Notes: generated by a model from the letters alone, not told the origin. Shown: positions 21,344-34,040, counted from the stretch's first letter. The stretch: 64,000 bases of DNA from Siphonodentalium dalli (GCA_032622095.1 CP136066.1:10811784-10875783); one strand, 5' to 3'. Made by a program: numbers and translations.

Positions 21344-22900
21344 CACCGATTGATCTCGTATCATCAAAAACGTCAATTCTTTTTCTTGACTTCCACTCGA
21401 CTGACTGTCTTCCGCAATATCGATTCTATTCTTCTCCAGTAATACATTCCACGATGCCGTGGATAATTTCGAATTATTTGATTCAGCGTAGGCCGCATGA
21501 ACTAATGTATGACGCTCTGACTTAGACATTTTATTCCTATATCTGAAACTCTTTAAAACCGCGTCATGAAATACGCGGAATCTACCCAGTTCTGCATGAG
21601 AAGCATGGTTCGACGCTTTTCTATTAATACGAAGTACATTTTTGCAAAATTTCAAATGAACCTGTTCGCAAGGTGAAGAGTCAGTATGCAGATTCGGCAC
21701 ATCTCCCAGTCATACTTCACAGCCGTACATTACTGGTTTGATTAGTTTGTCGAACAATTTGCATTTTGTAAGATCGCTAGCTGAAGTCTTGATGGAATTT
21801 ATTTTGTTAGGAAAAACATTGATTTTAATGCCTTTTGCGCTCAAATGCTCCTGCGATTTTAACGTTTTGCCAGTTGCACTGAATTTTAGACCCAAATACA
21901 TATAATCCCCAACCATTTCCAGTGGCTTCGATTGAAATATGAATTTCGGTTCATATTTTGACTTGCGAGATCTGAAAACCATGCATTTTGTTTTATTTAC
22001 ATTAACAGTGAGACTATTATTGGTTGCATAATTTTCCAAGTTATTCAAGCATTTCTGTAAACCGTCTTCCGTTTCCGAAATTATTACAATGTCATCTGCG
22101 AATAAAAGATCACTGATCGGCCGATTATTTAGAATAACTGGATTACACGTCGAGTCAAATGAATATCTTAGTTCATCAATATACATTTTAAACAACGTGG
22201 GTGAAATTGGACAGCCTTCGCTTACTCAAATAGTTGATATAAGTTGTGGTCACACTTATGTAGCTTGCTTGGTACATTGAACGTATACATTGATTTATTT
22301 TACCAGAAATTCCATAATCACGTATTTTGTGTAACATTAACGATCTCTATACTGAATCAAACGCTTTTTTGAAATCAATGAATGCAGCATAAATGAACTT
22401 ATTTTTCTGCTTGTACTTTTTCACGATGGTATTTAAACTCCAATGTTTAGGGTAATGTCCGGAACGTAACACTAGATTGAACAGTTTTGTTGTCTCATCT
22501 ATTATCTCTGGCACTACTGATTCAAGAAATTCATTTGAAATATTTCCATTTTCAGAAGATTTCCTATTTTTTAAGAGCTTAAGGCATTTGATTATTTCTT
22601 CCGATGTTATCGGTTCGTCGCTAATATGTTTATCTTCATCTATCCGCGGGGTGTTCCCCGCACATGGTCATTTTCGTCTCGTGGAATTATTTCTTTACAT
22701 AAAAGTTCTTTTTAAAAAATCTATACATTCAGCAGGGTTCAAATAATTTATTTCAATATGTCATGATCTGAGACCATTAATTATACGCCAATATTCCGAA
22801 GGGCGACTTGTCTCAATATCATCCAGGTTTTCCGATATTTCCTGATAATACAATTTTGATTTATTTTTTGTTTCTCTTTTACAAGCTTTTTTAGCGACGA
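21344..22900 (-). pseudogene. LINE copy B ORF2, reverse transcriptase core and thumb
   Basis: From 22195 on the minus strand the frame reads MFKMYIDELRYSFDS, then LLFADDIVIISETEDGLQKC, with the FADD catalytic box intact, and SLTVNVNKTKCMVF. It ends near 21710 at KPVMYGCEV. The next frame (21700) has HLKFCKNVLRINRKASNHA, the conserved region after the RT. Upstream RT blocks (22200-22900) are present on the minus strand in broken frames, for example a KAFDSV-like stretch around 22340-22380. At least two frame breaks separate the parts. Confidence 0.8.
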
Positions 22901-22904
22901 AAAA

Positions 22905-24097
22905 CTAATTTTGGAGATCTGCATTGCGAGGGTATCGCTTCATTTCTTTATTCGCGTGCTTCATATCTTTTTTCAATTCTTTGCATTTTGCATCAAACCA
23001 ATTACGTTTCCTATGCGTTTGTTTTGTTTTTAGTTTTAACAAATTGAGTTGCGATGGCATTAACAGAATAGGGATATTAACATAATCGCGCACAGCTTGT
23101 TCTATTCCGTGTTTATCGCGTTCGTATACGTTTGATCTAAATTTCAATAAACGGTGTTGCATACCATCATTTACCAGAGCCTGTTTTACCATTTAGCCAC
23201 ACCGTGCGGTTTCGTATAATGATATTTAAATGCAGTTTTATTAACATCTTGTGACTCGATGTTCATATGCATTGAAAGTTGACATGATCTGAATATTCAG
23301 TCGGTGGTTCAACACAAAAGTAACTCAGATCGGATAAATATCTCTCTGAAATAATCACATAATCCACTACACTCGCACCATTAAACTGAAAACTCGTACA
23401 GTTTCCCAAAGAATCGCCAGGTTTGCGACCATTTACTATTCTCCCGGACGCCGATTTACAGACTTTTAGCAAATTAAGTCCAAACGAATTTGTTTCTTTG
23501 TCTAAACTAGCGCTGTCTTTCACGCTATCTAAGACATAACTTTCAGATGATGTGGTCCTCATCAAACGCGACATAATCCGGCCTTCCGCCTGTCCGTGCA
23601 CTAAAATCTCCACCCAGAATGATGAGCGATATTGGGTCATATTTGCGGAGTTCTGTCTCGATATCAATAAAGAGGAAATCGAAACCATCTCTTGTTTTCC
23701 AATAAGTAGAATTTTGTGGTGGCAGGTAAACAGAAACGAAAATGACATCAGACTTTTGTCCAAATATTTCTCCGTTAAATTCTACCCATAACGCAACATC
23801 ATGAATGTTATGAACACGTGTAACAAACTTCGCATACCTCGATCGAAAATAAAATGCTATTCCACCTCTTTCGTTATCTTTCGTATTTCTATTCAAATCA
23901 ATACACTGACAGCCAGTTAACCTTATATTCCCTGGGTCTTGATGCCAAGTTTCAGATACAGTTATGAAATGATATCGATCTAGTTGCCATATGAAATCAA
24001 CATCATTAAGTTTGTTAACAATGCCTTGTGCATTCAAAGCGGTGTAACATACATTGTGTGCTAAAGAGTGAATTGTTGATATTACAACATTTGGCAT
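22905..24097 (-). pseudogene. LINE copy B ORF2, endonuclease and linker
   Basis: From 24097: CYTALNAQGIVNKLNDVDF, VSETWHQDPGN, RGGIAFYFRSRY, LIILGGDFSARTGGRPDY. Then, after a frame change near 23560, comes NSFGLNLLKVCKSASGRIVN, FNGASVVDYVIISERYL and YSDHVNF. The catalytic GDF and SDH motifs are intact, unlike copy A. The linker (23192-22905) is basic (TKQTHRKRNWFDAKCKELKK) and precedes the RT, matching TPRKRKWFDGQCREFK of copy A. Confidence 0.85.
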
Positions 24098-24323
24098 ATA
24101 TAAATTGGTATCATTAAATTGGACTAGATCATCGGAGACAAAACACCCGCTTAATTCGATCTATTTACATGTGTAGCGGACATTTGATAAATTGATAGTG
24201 GTATATATCTCATCTTTGCACAGTTAAGCTTGATTGAGATTGATTAGATTGATCAGATTAGATCGATAAACAACAATAATAATACATGACATACATGTAA
24301 GTAAGTTTTGTGGTGCGAAAGCA

Positions 24324-25064
24324 TTACATGCTATTCACCAATCTTTTCATCAAGCTTTCGCTGAAATATGAAAATTGCTCTCTAAACATATGATTAATTT
24401 GATTAATTTCATTCCTTAACGAATGTCCATATCCATGGCTAAATGAATACTGCTGTCTGTTAGAATATCCTCTCAATCTATTATCTCTCGGGCACCCGAC
24501 GCTTTTCCAATCTCCTCCAAAAATAATGTCACGACGTGCATATTTTATGCTCTTTGCCAGTACTTTCGTTCCAACAAAATTTGGGTGCCAATTATCACGA
24601 TACACATTGTATCTGACCTCATTGTCTCGCGAGTTAACGAATGAAGGAGTATTGTCTATGAATGTGAAGCCATGTTTCAAACAGAATCCGTAATACTTTT
24701 CATTTGTTTTCTCAATCATCCTGTTAATGCGGTCTGAATGCTACGGTAGCAATACGGACGAAATTCTGATATCTGCAGTTGGTAGCGCCTTTCTAACTTC
24801 AGTATGAACGTCCTCCAAATCGCCGTCTGTTGTCTCTATATTATGCCGACAACTGTTAATGCCGACATGTATAGTAACTTGGTGTACATTTCCATATTTA
24901 CAAGCATTGTCATCTTCGAACCATCTCCTAAGACCCATAAGTCCTTGTCCTGGTCTTACAACACATTTTACTCCCCCATTCCCTACAGACATCCTATCTT
25001 GTATTATTCCTCTAATCACCGAATCTCCGAGTATCAAATGAACTGGAACCACATCATCATTCAC
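24324..25064 (-). pseudogene. LINE copy B SGNH hydrolase ORF, one frame break
   Basis: From 25064: VPVHLILGDSVIRGIIQDRM (nucleophile block), QVTIHVGINSCRHNIETTD (Gly/Asn block) and ADIRISSVLLP. The frame changes near 24735 and continues MIEKTNEKYYGFCLKHGF, then YRDNWHPNFVGTKVLAKSIK, which holds the Asp-x2-His block. All SGNH catalytic residues are present despite the break. The coiled-coil part seen in copy A is not clear here. Confidence 0.8.
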
Positions 25065-25460
25065 CTGCTGTTCATTAAGACAGTTATTCAGAGTATTGTC
25101 AACAATATCGGAGTTACATTCCTAATCATCGTCATCATCATCTACACATGGTATCGACTCAAGCGTGATATCCGGGTTTAAAATTAAACTGAACCTGTTT
25201 TCAGTCGATACTAGGATTTCGTCGGTAGTATCCTCAGTTTGTTTATCAGGTGTTATAAGATCATTCTGCTTACTTCCTTTCTCAATGTCGTGTTCTCTAT
25301 CCTAATGTTTTCCAACTCCATCTTAAGCTATTTCGTTGTTACAAGAAATTCTCTGGCTTGTTCTTCCAGAAGGCTGCTGTTCCAAGCTTTCATATATATA
25401 ATCTATTGACTCTCGTTGATCCTTCTGCTCGAGTTTATTCTCTTCAACCAACACATGCAG

Positions 25461-26083
25461 CTAATCGACTGATGATTTTAACGTTGATGTAGATATATAA
25501 TCTCCCCCTGTGATGCTGCATAGCTTCCTTGACTTTTGTCCCCTACGAATGTGTGTGCGATTTGGTGTGGCGAAAGATACAGTCTTTGTGGTGCCAGATG
25601 TATGTTTGTTTGTCGATAAGTAACGACACGTCCTGATCATTAGCATCTGACATTTCTCCAGTGGTATTACTTTCAGACCACCTAGACGTTGACGGTCGTT
25701 CCAGATACAGAGCATCAATTATCAATCCAGCTTCCTGATTTTGTGCATGCTTCAAGGCGGGACATTTTCCTCGTTTATACACAACGCTAACAACACTATG
25801 AATGTCGCCATCAAAAACAGAGTTAAATCCAATGCTGTATATATTAGGCAGAATATTAGTCAGTCACCAAATTATATTAGGTTTTGGTCCTTGCAACATC
25901 ATTTTGTTTTGGGTTCTGAATATATGAATAGTTAACTTTCACTTCCACATTATCGAAATACACAGACATTCCCTTTGATTTCTTTTTCGCAACTTTGTCA
26001 ATTCTCAGTGAATAATCCCGCATTTCCGTAACCTTCGGTAATGGTATATCTATGGCTGTAGAGATCGCAGTCTCTTCGCCATT
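25461..26083 (-). pseudogene. LINE copy B ORF1a-like remnant
   Basis: From 26083 an open stretch of about 68 codons (to the stop at 25877) contains DIPLPKVTEMRDYSLRID and KGMSVYFDNVEVKVNY. A second stretch (25782-25543) contains KRGKCPALKHAQNQEAGLII. Position and composition suggest a decayed equivalent of ORF1a of copy A, but similarity is too weak for me to align. It may instead be a diverged alternative N-terminal module. Confidence 0.4.
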
Positions 26084-26389
26084 TCACCTATACCACCGAT
26101 GACCAATGTCCATTGAGTGTAAGTTAATAAGTTGGCATGTGTCGCTTTAAGAAACGACAATAAGCAATATATTTGTCCTCGCGGAGAGCGAATTACAGCG
26201 GACGACAGTCCACCTCTTGTTATTAATGCCCCTAAGTTATTTGAGGGCAGTTCCCCACAAATTTTCTGAGGCCATGTGATCAATATGTACCAAACGGTGC
26301 GCGGAGTTTGTCCGGAATTAATTACCGACGTCGCTGAAACCGCATTAGTCCTTAGAGAAGTTAACGCATTATATCAGTAAAAATATAGC

Positions 26390-26590
26390 CTTGGTAACCT
26401 TTGGGGAAGGCGTTATATCTCAGGCTATCTTCGTGTAACAACCGACTAGCCTGAAATTTGGTAGGCCATATTACACGATGAGGACATGGTCAAAATTTGG
26501 GCGCCATTGGACATGGGAGTCATATATTTTTAAACGTGCCAAAATCGTGACAGATAAAGACACAGATACACATAGACAAACACTTGATAG
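26390..26590 (+). repeat. RTE-type nonautonomous element tail
   Basis: The sequence ends in gacagataaagacacagata, then cacatagacaaacac. It is preceded by ctgaaatttggtaggccat and a tttgggcgccat passage. This layout (a 'does the sequence satisfy' body, then a gacagacagacaaac-like tail) is typical of RTE-derived SINE-like repeats, and resembles the tails at 41440-41500, 42875-42920 and 43625-43680. Confidence 0.5.
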
Positions 26591-26771
26591 ATTGATATAT
26601 TGTCATACCTATCATCTCTCATGAATTTTCATCAGAAAACGATTCAAGACATCCCTCCAAAACGCATTTGTTCTCTTTGAACAAGGAAATTGTTTGGAAA
26701 TTGAATCTATATGTTAAACAAAAGGGGTAGACTGTGCAATAACTTAGCATTGTTAGTTGTTTCTCACTTAC

Positions 26772-26915
26772 ATCAAGTGTCCTGTTGTTCCAATTATGAT
26801 GACCAATCATCGTGTTTAGGAGATATATTCGGGGGTATTTCCTGTCTCTGATGAACCCTCTCCATTCATCCAGCTGCCGTGCTGTCATTACTTCTGGTTT
26901 ATTTGATTCCATGAT
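26772..26915 (-). CDS. candidate host exon, 48 codons, function unknown
   Basis: On the minus strand a 144-base open segment is bounded by an acceptor-like TTTTATAG (AG at 26917-26916) and a strong donor GTAAGTGAG (GT at 26771-26770). Its length is a multiple of three, with phase 0 at both ends. The peptide begins MESNKPEVMTARQLDEW, includes FIRDRKYPRIYLLN and ends NNRTLD. Amino-acid composition is balanced and not repeat-like. I do not recognise a family. The Met at 26912 could also make it a first coding exon. It may belong to a host gene or an unrecognised transposon; no partner exon is certain. Confidence 0.3.
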
Positions 26916-27077
26916 CTATAAAACTAAAAATGAAATATCTTGATGAAAAACAAAATTAGGTCAATAATCAACACTGTCTAAATCAAGTTATCCATCACTT
27001 ATACATCCATGTATATTCTACTTATTCGAGTAATTCAACATTCCGTACGCTCGTGTGCCATATAAAAGTGTAGGCCG

Positions 27078-27226
27078 GAATATAACATCTAAGTACATTG
27101 TGGAATATACAATGTAAGTGCAGGGTGGAATATACAATGTAAGTGCAGGGTGGAATATACAATGTAAGTGCAGGGTGGAATATACAATGTAAGTGCAGGG
27201 TGGAATATACAATGTAAGTGCAGGGT
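27078..27226 (+). repeat. 25-bp minisatellite, five clean units plus one degenerate
   Basis: Unit AATATACAATGTAAGTGCAG followed by GGTGG, starting at 27104, 27129, 27154, 27179 and 27204. A diverged unit precedes it (27078-27103). The clean units look identical, indicating recent expansion. Each contains GTAAGT, a consensus 5' splice donor word. Confidence 0.9.
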
Positions 27227-28207
27227 TAAATTAGTTTTATTCTGATCATTCTTAATTTCATCGTGTGATAATAATCTCGTTCAATAGTATCTAGCATTTT
27301 CAAGATATTTCCAGATACATATAAACACATATGTATATATGACTAAGGTGCTGTATACACATCGACGGTTATCGATCTAAGCGGGGCACGCGTTGAGCGG
27401 CGAAAGTTACCGCAGAGCGACCATATTATTGCACAGTTTGCACTTATATCTAATTTAGCATTCTAACAAAGACCCAGCACGCCATCTCCGGCGGTGTATG
27501 TCAGACACCGCACATAGGAGGAAACTTTTGTTTGATTTAATATTTGAGACAAATGTTTCAGTAATATTAATACATATTACGGTTTATGGAATTTCTTTCC
27601 AGTTAAAGATTATATTTGACAATTATATATTTTGTCATTGAAAAAAAAATCACTGAAACAGGGTTTTGCTTACCCTTTTATGTTGCCTGAGTGTTCCTAG
27701 GGAATGTTTCCTTGTAGTTACCGAAGTTATTTTCGGTACATTATTGATAACGTGGTCCCCATCGAATGTGCACACATATCTATTTTTTGAAGGGAGGGGG
27801 TATGGTGACTTTACAACCGACATGGGGGTCTTGTATCCCATCCTCACCCAGAGTAGGATATATATATTGCACCTCTCCTCAGCCAGTGAAAGAGATATAT
27901 ATTCATCCTTTCTTGGGAATAGAGACCCAAGTAAACTTATGATTTGGGAATGGGATAATTTGAACTCCCTCGTATTCTGTCGTTTGACGGTAGTAATTGA
28001 CTCTTGTTTCGCTTCAGATGAATATATCATGTGATTTCAAAGCCTAATGCCTGTCAAACAAAGATGACATGTTGATATTCTCGGAGACTGTTTGGATTGG
28101 GAAACGAAGAAGTGCTACTCTGAGATTATCAGATATTATCCCACCATTGATTTCCCGAACTTGTTTAATGATTTGGAATATTACATGATGCACATGGGAA
28201 GTTAGCG
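27227..28207. other. noncoding stretch
   Basis: Two overlapping open frames of about 122-126 codons occur on opposite strands at 27650-28034. Neither has a recognisable domain, and overlapping open frames on both strands suggest chance. I see nothing else. Confidence 0.4.
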
Positions 28208-29514
28208 TCGGTATATTGTGGAGTAGATTTAGTCAAATTTTCAAGACAATTGTTCAAATCGTGACTCAAGCATGAAAATTTGCACATATGTGCATATTTA
28301 CATACTTATTGGTAATAGATATGGAGCCACGATGAAATTTTACTTTAACCCATCTTTTAAGGGTTGTTTTCGAATTTAAAGAGCGTTTAGTGATTATATA
28401 ATTTATTAAATGTCGCAATTAATCTTATCGTCAAATGTGCGATTTAAAATTTGGCATATACAGTAAGTACGACTCTTGGAGATATAATGCCACATTTTTA
28501 GAGTAAAATTGGAACTCGCATCAAGATGGCCGTTAAAATGGTAGCGGTAAGTGGAAAATTTAACATTTTTTTTACTAATATCTTCTAGATCAGTTTCTGC
28601 TGTATGGAACTGCTTCAAAATTGTGACTTTATTTTTGTATTATTCCTATTAACTGATCACTGGAACAATAAAAAATATGCTATTCATGAGGTCCTAGTCC
28701 TTTCCGATCCCTCAAAAATTATATTTTACAGATCTCGGTAGGAAATATTTCCAAAATTCACCGGTAGGATTCTAGTCATGTTGTAACAAGAAATAGACAG
28801 AATTGTGCAAACTAAGATGTTTAGTGTTTTGATCTGTCTTAAATGAGTGACACGAATGCATTTTTTAGACGAAATTACTCAAGATGGCTACCAATTCTGA
28901 CCAATTTGGTAAAAACAATTCATTTTTTGTACATATATCCCAAACATTATTGTTTGTTCCCAAAGTTAGCAAATTATAACTCGCTTGGTTATTACCATGT
29001 TATGCTTAATCCAATGACTACTACATGTTTCATTATCGTTGTCCCTGTACTGTCTGAGGCATGACATTTTCCTTTCAAATGGTGAACTGTAGTCAGGGGG
29101 GGGGGTCGGGAAAAATGTCCAGACACGTATGCTACTTTTTGCCGATGACCACATTTTGGACGACCCACCCTGACCCCAATTTTTCTCCATTTCATAGAGT
29201 TTTTTTCCAGCCATGTGTTGACACCCAACCCCTTGTGGAACGCAAAACACAAACATACAGACAAAACCAGGACCAAACCTCCTACATTGAGATTCAGTGA
29301 ATCTAGTAATGAACAGCAGGATTGGTCTCCAGCAGTTATTCTTGACTGCAGTGGATTTTGTCCCTAGAAAAAATGTGAATAGTCTGTCTGCTTACCGATC
29401 TAGCACAAATAATGGTGAGTACATTAAAATACCCAAAGCTGATCATTCAGTCCTTTGGAAAATTCATAGTAAAAACAATATAGCCGAGTGTCCAAGAAAG
29501 AAAAAACTGAAGAG

Positions 29515-29773
29515 CTTTTCAGGATTTAGTCAGAAATATGGCTTGTTGCCATTCATCGGAAAGCTCTCACTGAGAGCATTCCGATGATAATGCTTTATTC
29601 TCTGATCCAAGTTACATGATAGGATATTGAGAGGGAAATATATACAAAGAGATGAAGCATATAGACAATATTTACATCCGGTTTTACATGGCCTCAAAAC
29701 ATAAACATTACATACAATCAATTGCGCTTGATTGATTGACAACAAGCCATATTTCCGACTAAATCCTGAAAAG
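29515..29773. mobile_element. 259-bp element with 34-bp terminal inverted repeats
   Basis: 29515-29548 (CTTTTCAGGATTTAGTCAGA then AATATGGCTTGTTG) is the reverse complement of 29740-29773 with one mismatch. The interior is AT-rich and noncoding. This looks like a MITE. I could not find a convincing target duplication. Confidence 0.65.
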
Positions 29774-30559
29774 TTACTCATAATTCTGATGTGGTTAAGA
29801 AGTCGATTAATTAGAGCATTGCTGTATTCCTCTTGTGTCATGTGAAATCTTTATCAAATGAGCCAATATCAATGAGGTACCATTTATGAATTCAGGAATC
29901 TTGTATGAGTTCAGAAAAGGTATTATTTCCATTGGACTGCTCAATTGTAGCATGTGAGAGTAAAGCATATAATAAAAAACAAACCTACACTTTTAGTAGA
30001 AACCTGTATTAACTCATTCATGACTACATGAGATTGTGAATTATTACCATTTTCTATCTTTTTTGTCACATATGAGATAATTGTGTTATCCACTCACAAG
30101 TCTAGGTATGTTACATGTTTTTTTCTTTATACATCAGTGTATTCATCAGTGTTTAATGTCCATGTTTGACCAGATTTGGCATTAAATTTATTTCCTTAAA
30201 GTTGTCCTTATTTGATGTTAATTACATAGAATACTACATGGGCGATTACAGCTGCATTAAGAATGCTTTCCCTTGTCCTGAATAGGCACAAACCAACATC
30301 CAATGGCCCTATCATGTTTAGTGTTGCTGCAGTTCCTTATTATGGATTTCTTAGTGTTACAAACCGGTACAAACTAGTAAAAATCCATTAAAAGGTGTGA
30401 AGGAAAAATATAATTTTGTCACGGAAAAAAATGCTTTGGGCTTATTTTGACACCCACCGCCCATGGAATTTTACCAAAAATGTCTTCTGGGTGTCTGGTC
30501 ATATTTTTGAAAGGAAATGAGCAGACCGTATAAACGAACTGAATATGCTGTCATAGATT

Positions 30560-31680
30560 ATGTGAATAGTAGTACAGGGGGGTATTGTATGGCCATGAAT
30601 TTGCAAACGAGTTGCCATATGGTGATGGGCTGGTGTGTCTATGGTGAGATGTATAGGTATACAAGAGGTCAAGATGTGACTGTGTGGTCATGTGTGAGGT
30701 GAATATATATATACAGAAATTGTTTGTATGGTCAATGAAGTGGTGTATGGGTGTAATGATAGTAGATGTATGTTCATCCGTGTATTGTTTGTGTATATAT
30801 AAAGTGACTGTATGCTAATGTGTGGGATATCGATGCATACATCGGGTGACTATTGTCATGGGTGGGTATATAGTTGTACAGATAGTAGCTGCATGATCAT
30901 GGATGGGGTGTGTGAGTATACATCGAGTTGTTGAATTCTTATGGGCGAGGTGTATATGCAAATCTGGAGTGTACTAATTGCCGTGCAGGGTATTGGTATA
31001 TCCATTGGTGGGGTGCATAGGTATATCTGGATTGACTCTATGATGATGAGTGAGCTGTATATGTGCATCATGGGTGGGTATATGGTCATGAGTGTGAAGA
31101 AACGGTATACACAGAATGACTGTATGGCCAATGGTGAGGTATTGTGTGTTGTATTGCTATATCTAGAAGGTAGGTATGGTCAATTGTTAGGTGTCGATGT
31201 ATATCTGGAGTTATTCTATAATCGGCATGTATGTACATTGTATATATGCATTGGTTATATTGCTATGTGTGTGACCGATATGCATACATTGAGTGATTGG
31301 ATGCCAATGGTGAGGTGAATTGTTAAACAATGAGTGACTGCATGACCACGAATGTTGTGGCTGAATTGTCTTGAGTGAGGGGTATATTCAAACCTGGAGT
31401 GTGAATGGTCACTGTGCGGGCGCTGGTATATATATAATGGTTGTATGGCCATTGGTCAGGAGTATATGCATGCATAGAGTTAGTCTACCGTCATGGTTGC
31501 AGTGTATATGTATATCTTGAGTGGATATATGGCCATAAATGTGGCAAATGGATATTGAGAGTGAGTGTATGGCCAATGGTGAGGCGAATATGTTTACAAA
31601 AAGTGCCCGTACGACCACGAATGTGATGAATATGTATACAGGAGGTGACTATATGGTCATGTGTGAAGTGTACGAGTATG
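30560..31680 (+). repeat. degenerate 45-50-bp minisatellite
   Basis: The words gtatatgtatatctgga, tgactgtatggtcatg and gggtg/tgaggtg recur every 45-50 bases, in the order 'ggtgaggtgtatatgtatacatggagtgactgtatggccat' in shortened form. Units are strongly diverged, which is why overlapping open frames exist on both strands; I do not regard them as genes. Confidence 0.7.
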
Positions 31681-32328
31681 GTGACAATTTTGGCTCCATT
31701 GAGTTGAAATATTCATGAGCATTGGTATGCCTCAATTAATTTGCACAGTTCTGCTCATTTCTTGTAGAAATATGACTAGAATCCAAATGGTGATTTTTTG
31801 TGAAATTGCATACAGTGTTCTATAAAATCGAATTATTGAGGGATCGGAAGGGGCTGGAATCTCATGAATGCATATTTCATTGCTCCAGTGATCGGTTAAC
31901 ATGCATAATACAAAATAAATTCACATTTCGGAACCAGTTCCATACAGAAGAAACTGGTCAAGAAGATATTAGTGAAAAAACGTCAAATTATGCACTTACG
32001 GCTGTCATTTTGATGGTCATCTTGAACGGGGAGTTCCAATTTCGCCCTAAGAATGTGCCATTATATCTCACAGAGACATACTTACTGTATATGCCTAATT
32101 TTAAATCGCAGATTCCATGGTAAGATTAATTGTGACATTTAATAAATTATATAATCACGAAACGCTCTTTAAATTCGAAAACCCCTTAAAAGATGTATTA
32201 AAGTGAAATTTCAGCATGGCTCCATATCTAATATCAATTGATATGGAAATATGTACATATTTGCAAACATTCATGTGTTAGTCACAAAGTGAACAATTCT
32301 TTTACTAATCTACCCCACTAATACCGGG

Positions 32329-33790
32329 ACAATGAGTCTTATCAATCACTGTGTATTTCCGACACCGGAAATTATGCAGGAAACTTTCATTACACAATAT
32401 GCCGAGATTTTTACCGAATATTCGTGATCGTTAAAAACCAGGAAGATAAAATACCTCTGAATAATAGTAGAGTATAATATACTTCTAAAATATTCTATCT
32501 ATACATTCTGGATATAAAGTACGTCCTCAGAAATCACGATTATTAGGTTAAATTATATGGATCGTCTACAATTTGGTCCGATAAACACGAATTTCCTCAT
32601 ATCTAAAAAGTCTATATGTTTACATATTGCTATGCACATGACGCAAGAAAGGTCGCAATGACTTACATAGCACCAAACATGAGTTTTTCGGCAGCTTGTT
32701 AAAATTATTGACGAAAGATGTAAGTATTTGGTGTTCTGCGAATCTGCAGGAGCACTGTCGTGCAAAATGCAATTCGCATGTATTGTTACTGTGCGGCGTA
32801 TTGCAAGCCCAAGACAATATCTTCAAATTGTAGGCAATGGGAGTCATATCATTACACATCATTATGGTGACGATTGCGTCATCTTGTTGCTTTCAAGTCC
32901 ATTAGGACACCACGTGTATGCAAAATTCAATGGTGACATTAGCTTTAAAATTACATCAGGTGGGCTATCTATCAGAAATCTAATTGGCATAATACATTTG
33001 AATGTCCTCATGGAAATTTAACACAAACAGTGACAAACTATAATGTTTTGGCGATGTTCATGATACTTATTTCCCCGAAAGGCCAAACATTGAAGTGAGC
33101 ATTAAGGGTCAGACGCACGTTTTGCCAAAATGTTCTGGTATTTCAAAATGGATTTTCTCAAAATCTATCAAGCGATTTTTGTGACACAATATTTAAGAAG
33201 ACAATAAGCTATTTGGTGATTTGAGTGTTGTGTGAAATTATTAATTATTCTAGCAGTTCTTGGTACCGAAATGGACAAAAAAGAAATAATAATTTAAACC
33301 TCTCATAAAAATCCTTTGTTTTTGTCGTCTCTTAATAATTGTTCAGATTCTATATACCATGAAGATGATTATTTGTGAAATTTAAGATTTTTCAACAGAA
33401 ATATCCAGGGAAATTCTTTGTTGAAAATCTCTTGCCATTTTTGGCTGGATTTATGAAAAGCACGCGTCTCTCCTTAAAGTGAGAATACAATAAAGAAGTC
33501 GAAACTAGTGTTGATGACATACTTAATAAATGAAATAAATCCTCACGATAATAAAAACTCAAGAAGTTTTTGCCACAAGCTCAATAGTTTGAGAAATAAT
33601 CAAATCCAAGAGAATCCAATCAGTATAGACAACTGAACGCATTATATAACTGATCTGTATAAAGTACACCAGCTAACACATATTTAAGGTAAAGAAAAAG
33701 AAAATAAACTTCAACTTTTTGGGAATATATATAACAAATTTTAATGTCAATAGCATTTAACTCAGAATATCCCAATATCTTTTATCAGTT
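32329..33790. other. noncoding stretch
   Basis: AT-rich. Two opposite-strand short frames (32620-33021) have no recognisable domain. No repeat or gene is supported. Confidence 0.4.
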
Positions 33791-34040
33791 ATGGGACCAT
33801 ATTTTAATTAACAATCAAGGTACAATTCTAACTAACCATAATGGGACCATAGTTTTATTAAACCTGATTGGACCATATTTTAATTAACCCTCATGAGGCC
33901 ATATTTTAGTTAGCCGTCATAAAGTGACCATATTTTAATTTATGATCATCGGACCATATTTTATTTTAACCCTCTCTGGATGTGACCATATGGAACCATA
34001 CATGTATTTTAATTAACCCTCATGAGAGGCCATATTTTCA
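33791..34040 (+). repeat. degenerate minisatellite, unit about 26-35 bp
   Basis: The word GGACCATATTTTAATTAACC recurs with changes about seven times, often followed by ctcatgagg. The CCATATTTTAATTAAC core resembles a CArG/AT-rich box, but the degeneration suggests drift. Confidence 0.7.

Larger units (their letters stand above)
20447..26083 (-). mobile_element. non-LTR retrotransposon copy B, same family as copy A, decayed
   Basis: On the minus strand, in order: an ORF1a-like remnant (26083-25461), SGNH ORF (25064-24324), endonuclease (24097-23263), linker (23192-22905), reverse transcriptase (to 21710), thumb/C-terminal region (21700-21344), then a MITE insertion (about 20890-21343), and the zinc-finger C-terminus (20889-20447). 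The layout and motifs match copy A (NGASVVDY, GDSV, HVGINSC, DNWHPN), but many residues differ, so these are old, separate copies. Copy B keeps the C-terminal part that copy A lacks. Confidence 0.85.
28208..32328. mobile_element. approximately 4.1-kb element with 0.6-kb inverted ends
   Basis: 28208-28815 is a diverged reverse complement of about 31735-32328. Matching words include cttttaa/ttaaaag hairpin parts, gtgcgatttaaaatttggcatatacagtaagt, cagtttctgctgtatggaactg, ctgatcactggaacaat and gattctagtcat, each found inverted on the right. The outermost match is GTCGGTATATTGTGGAGTAG (left) against the inverse of CTACCCCACTAATACCGG (right). The interior holds a small foldback (29515-29773) and a minisatellite (30560-31680) but no transposase. 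I read it as a large nonautonomous inverted-repeat transposon, superfamily unknown. Confidence 0.6.

Noticed and set aside
24804-25181. 125-codon plus-strand frame
   Set aside because: Antisense shadow of the SGNH ORF of LINE copy B.
27650-28034. Pair of overlapping 122-126-codon frames on opposite strands
   Set aside because: No domain on either strand and mutual overlap; chance.
30517-31626. Overlapping open frames of 60-125 codons in the 31-kb region
   Set aside because: By-products of a degenerate 45-50-bp minisatellite.
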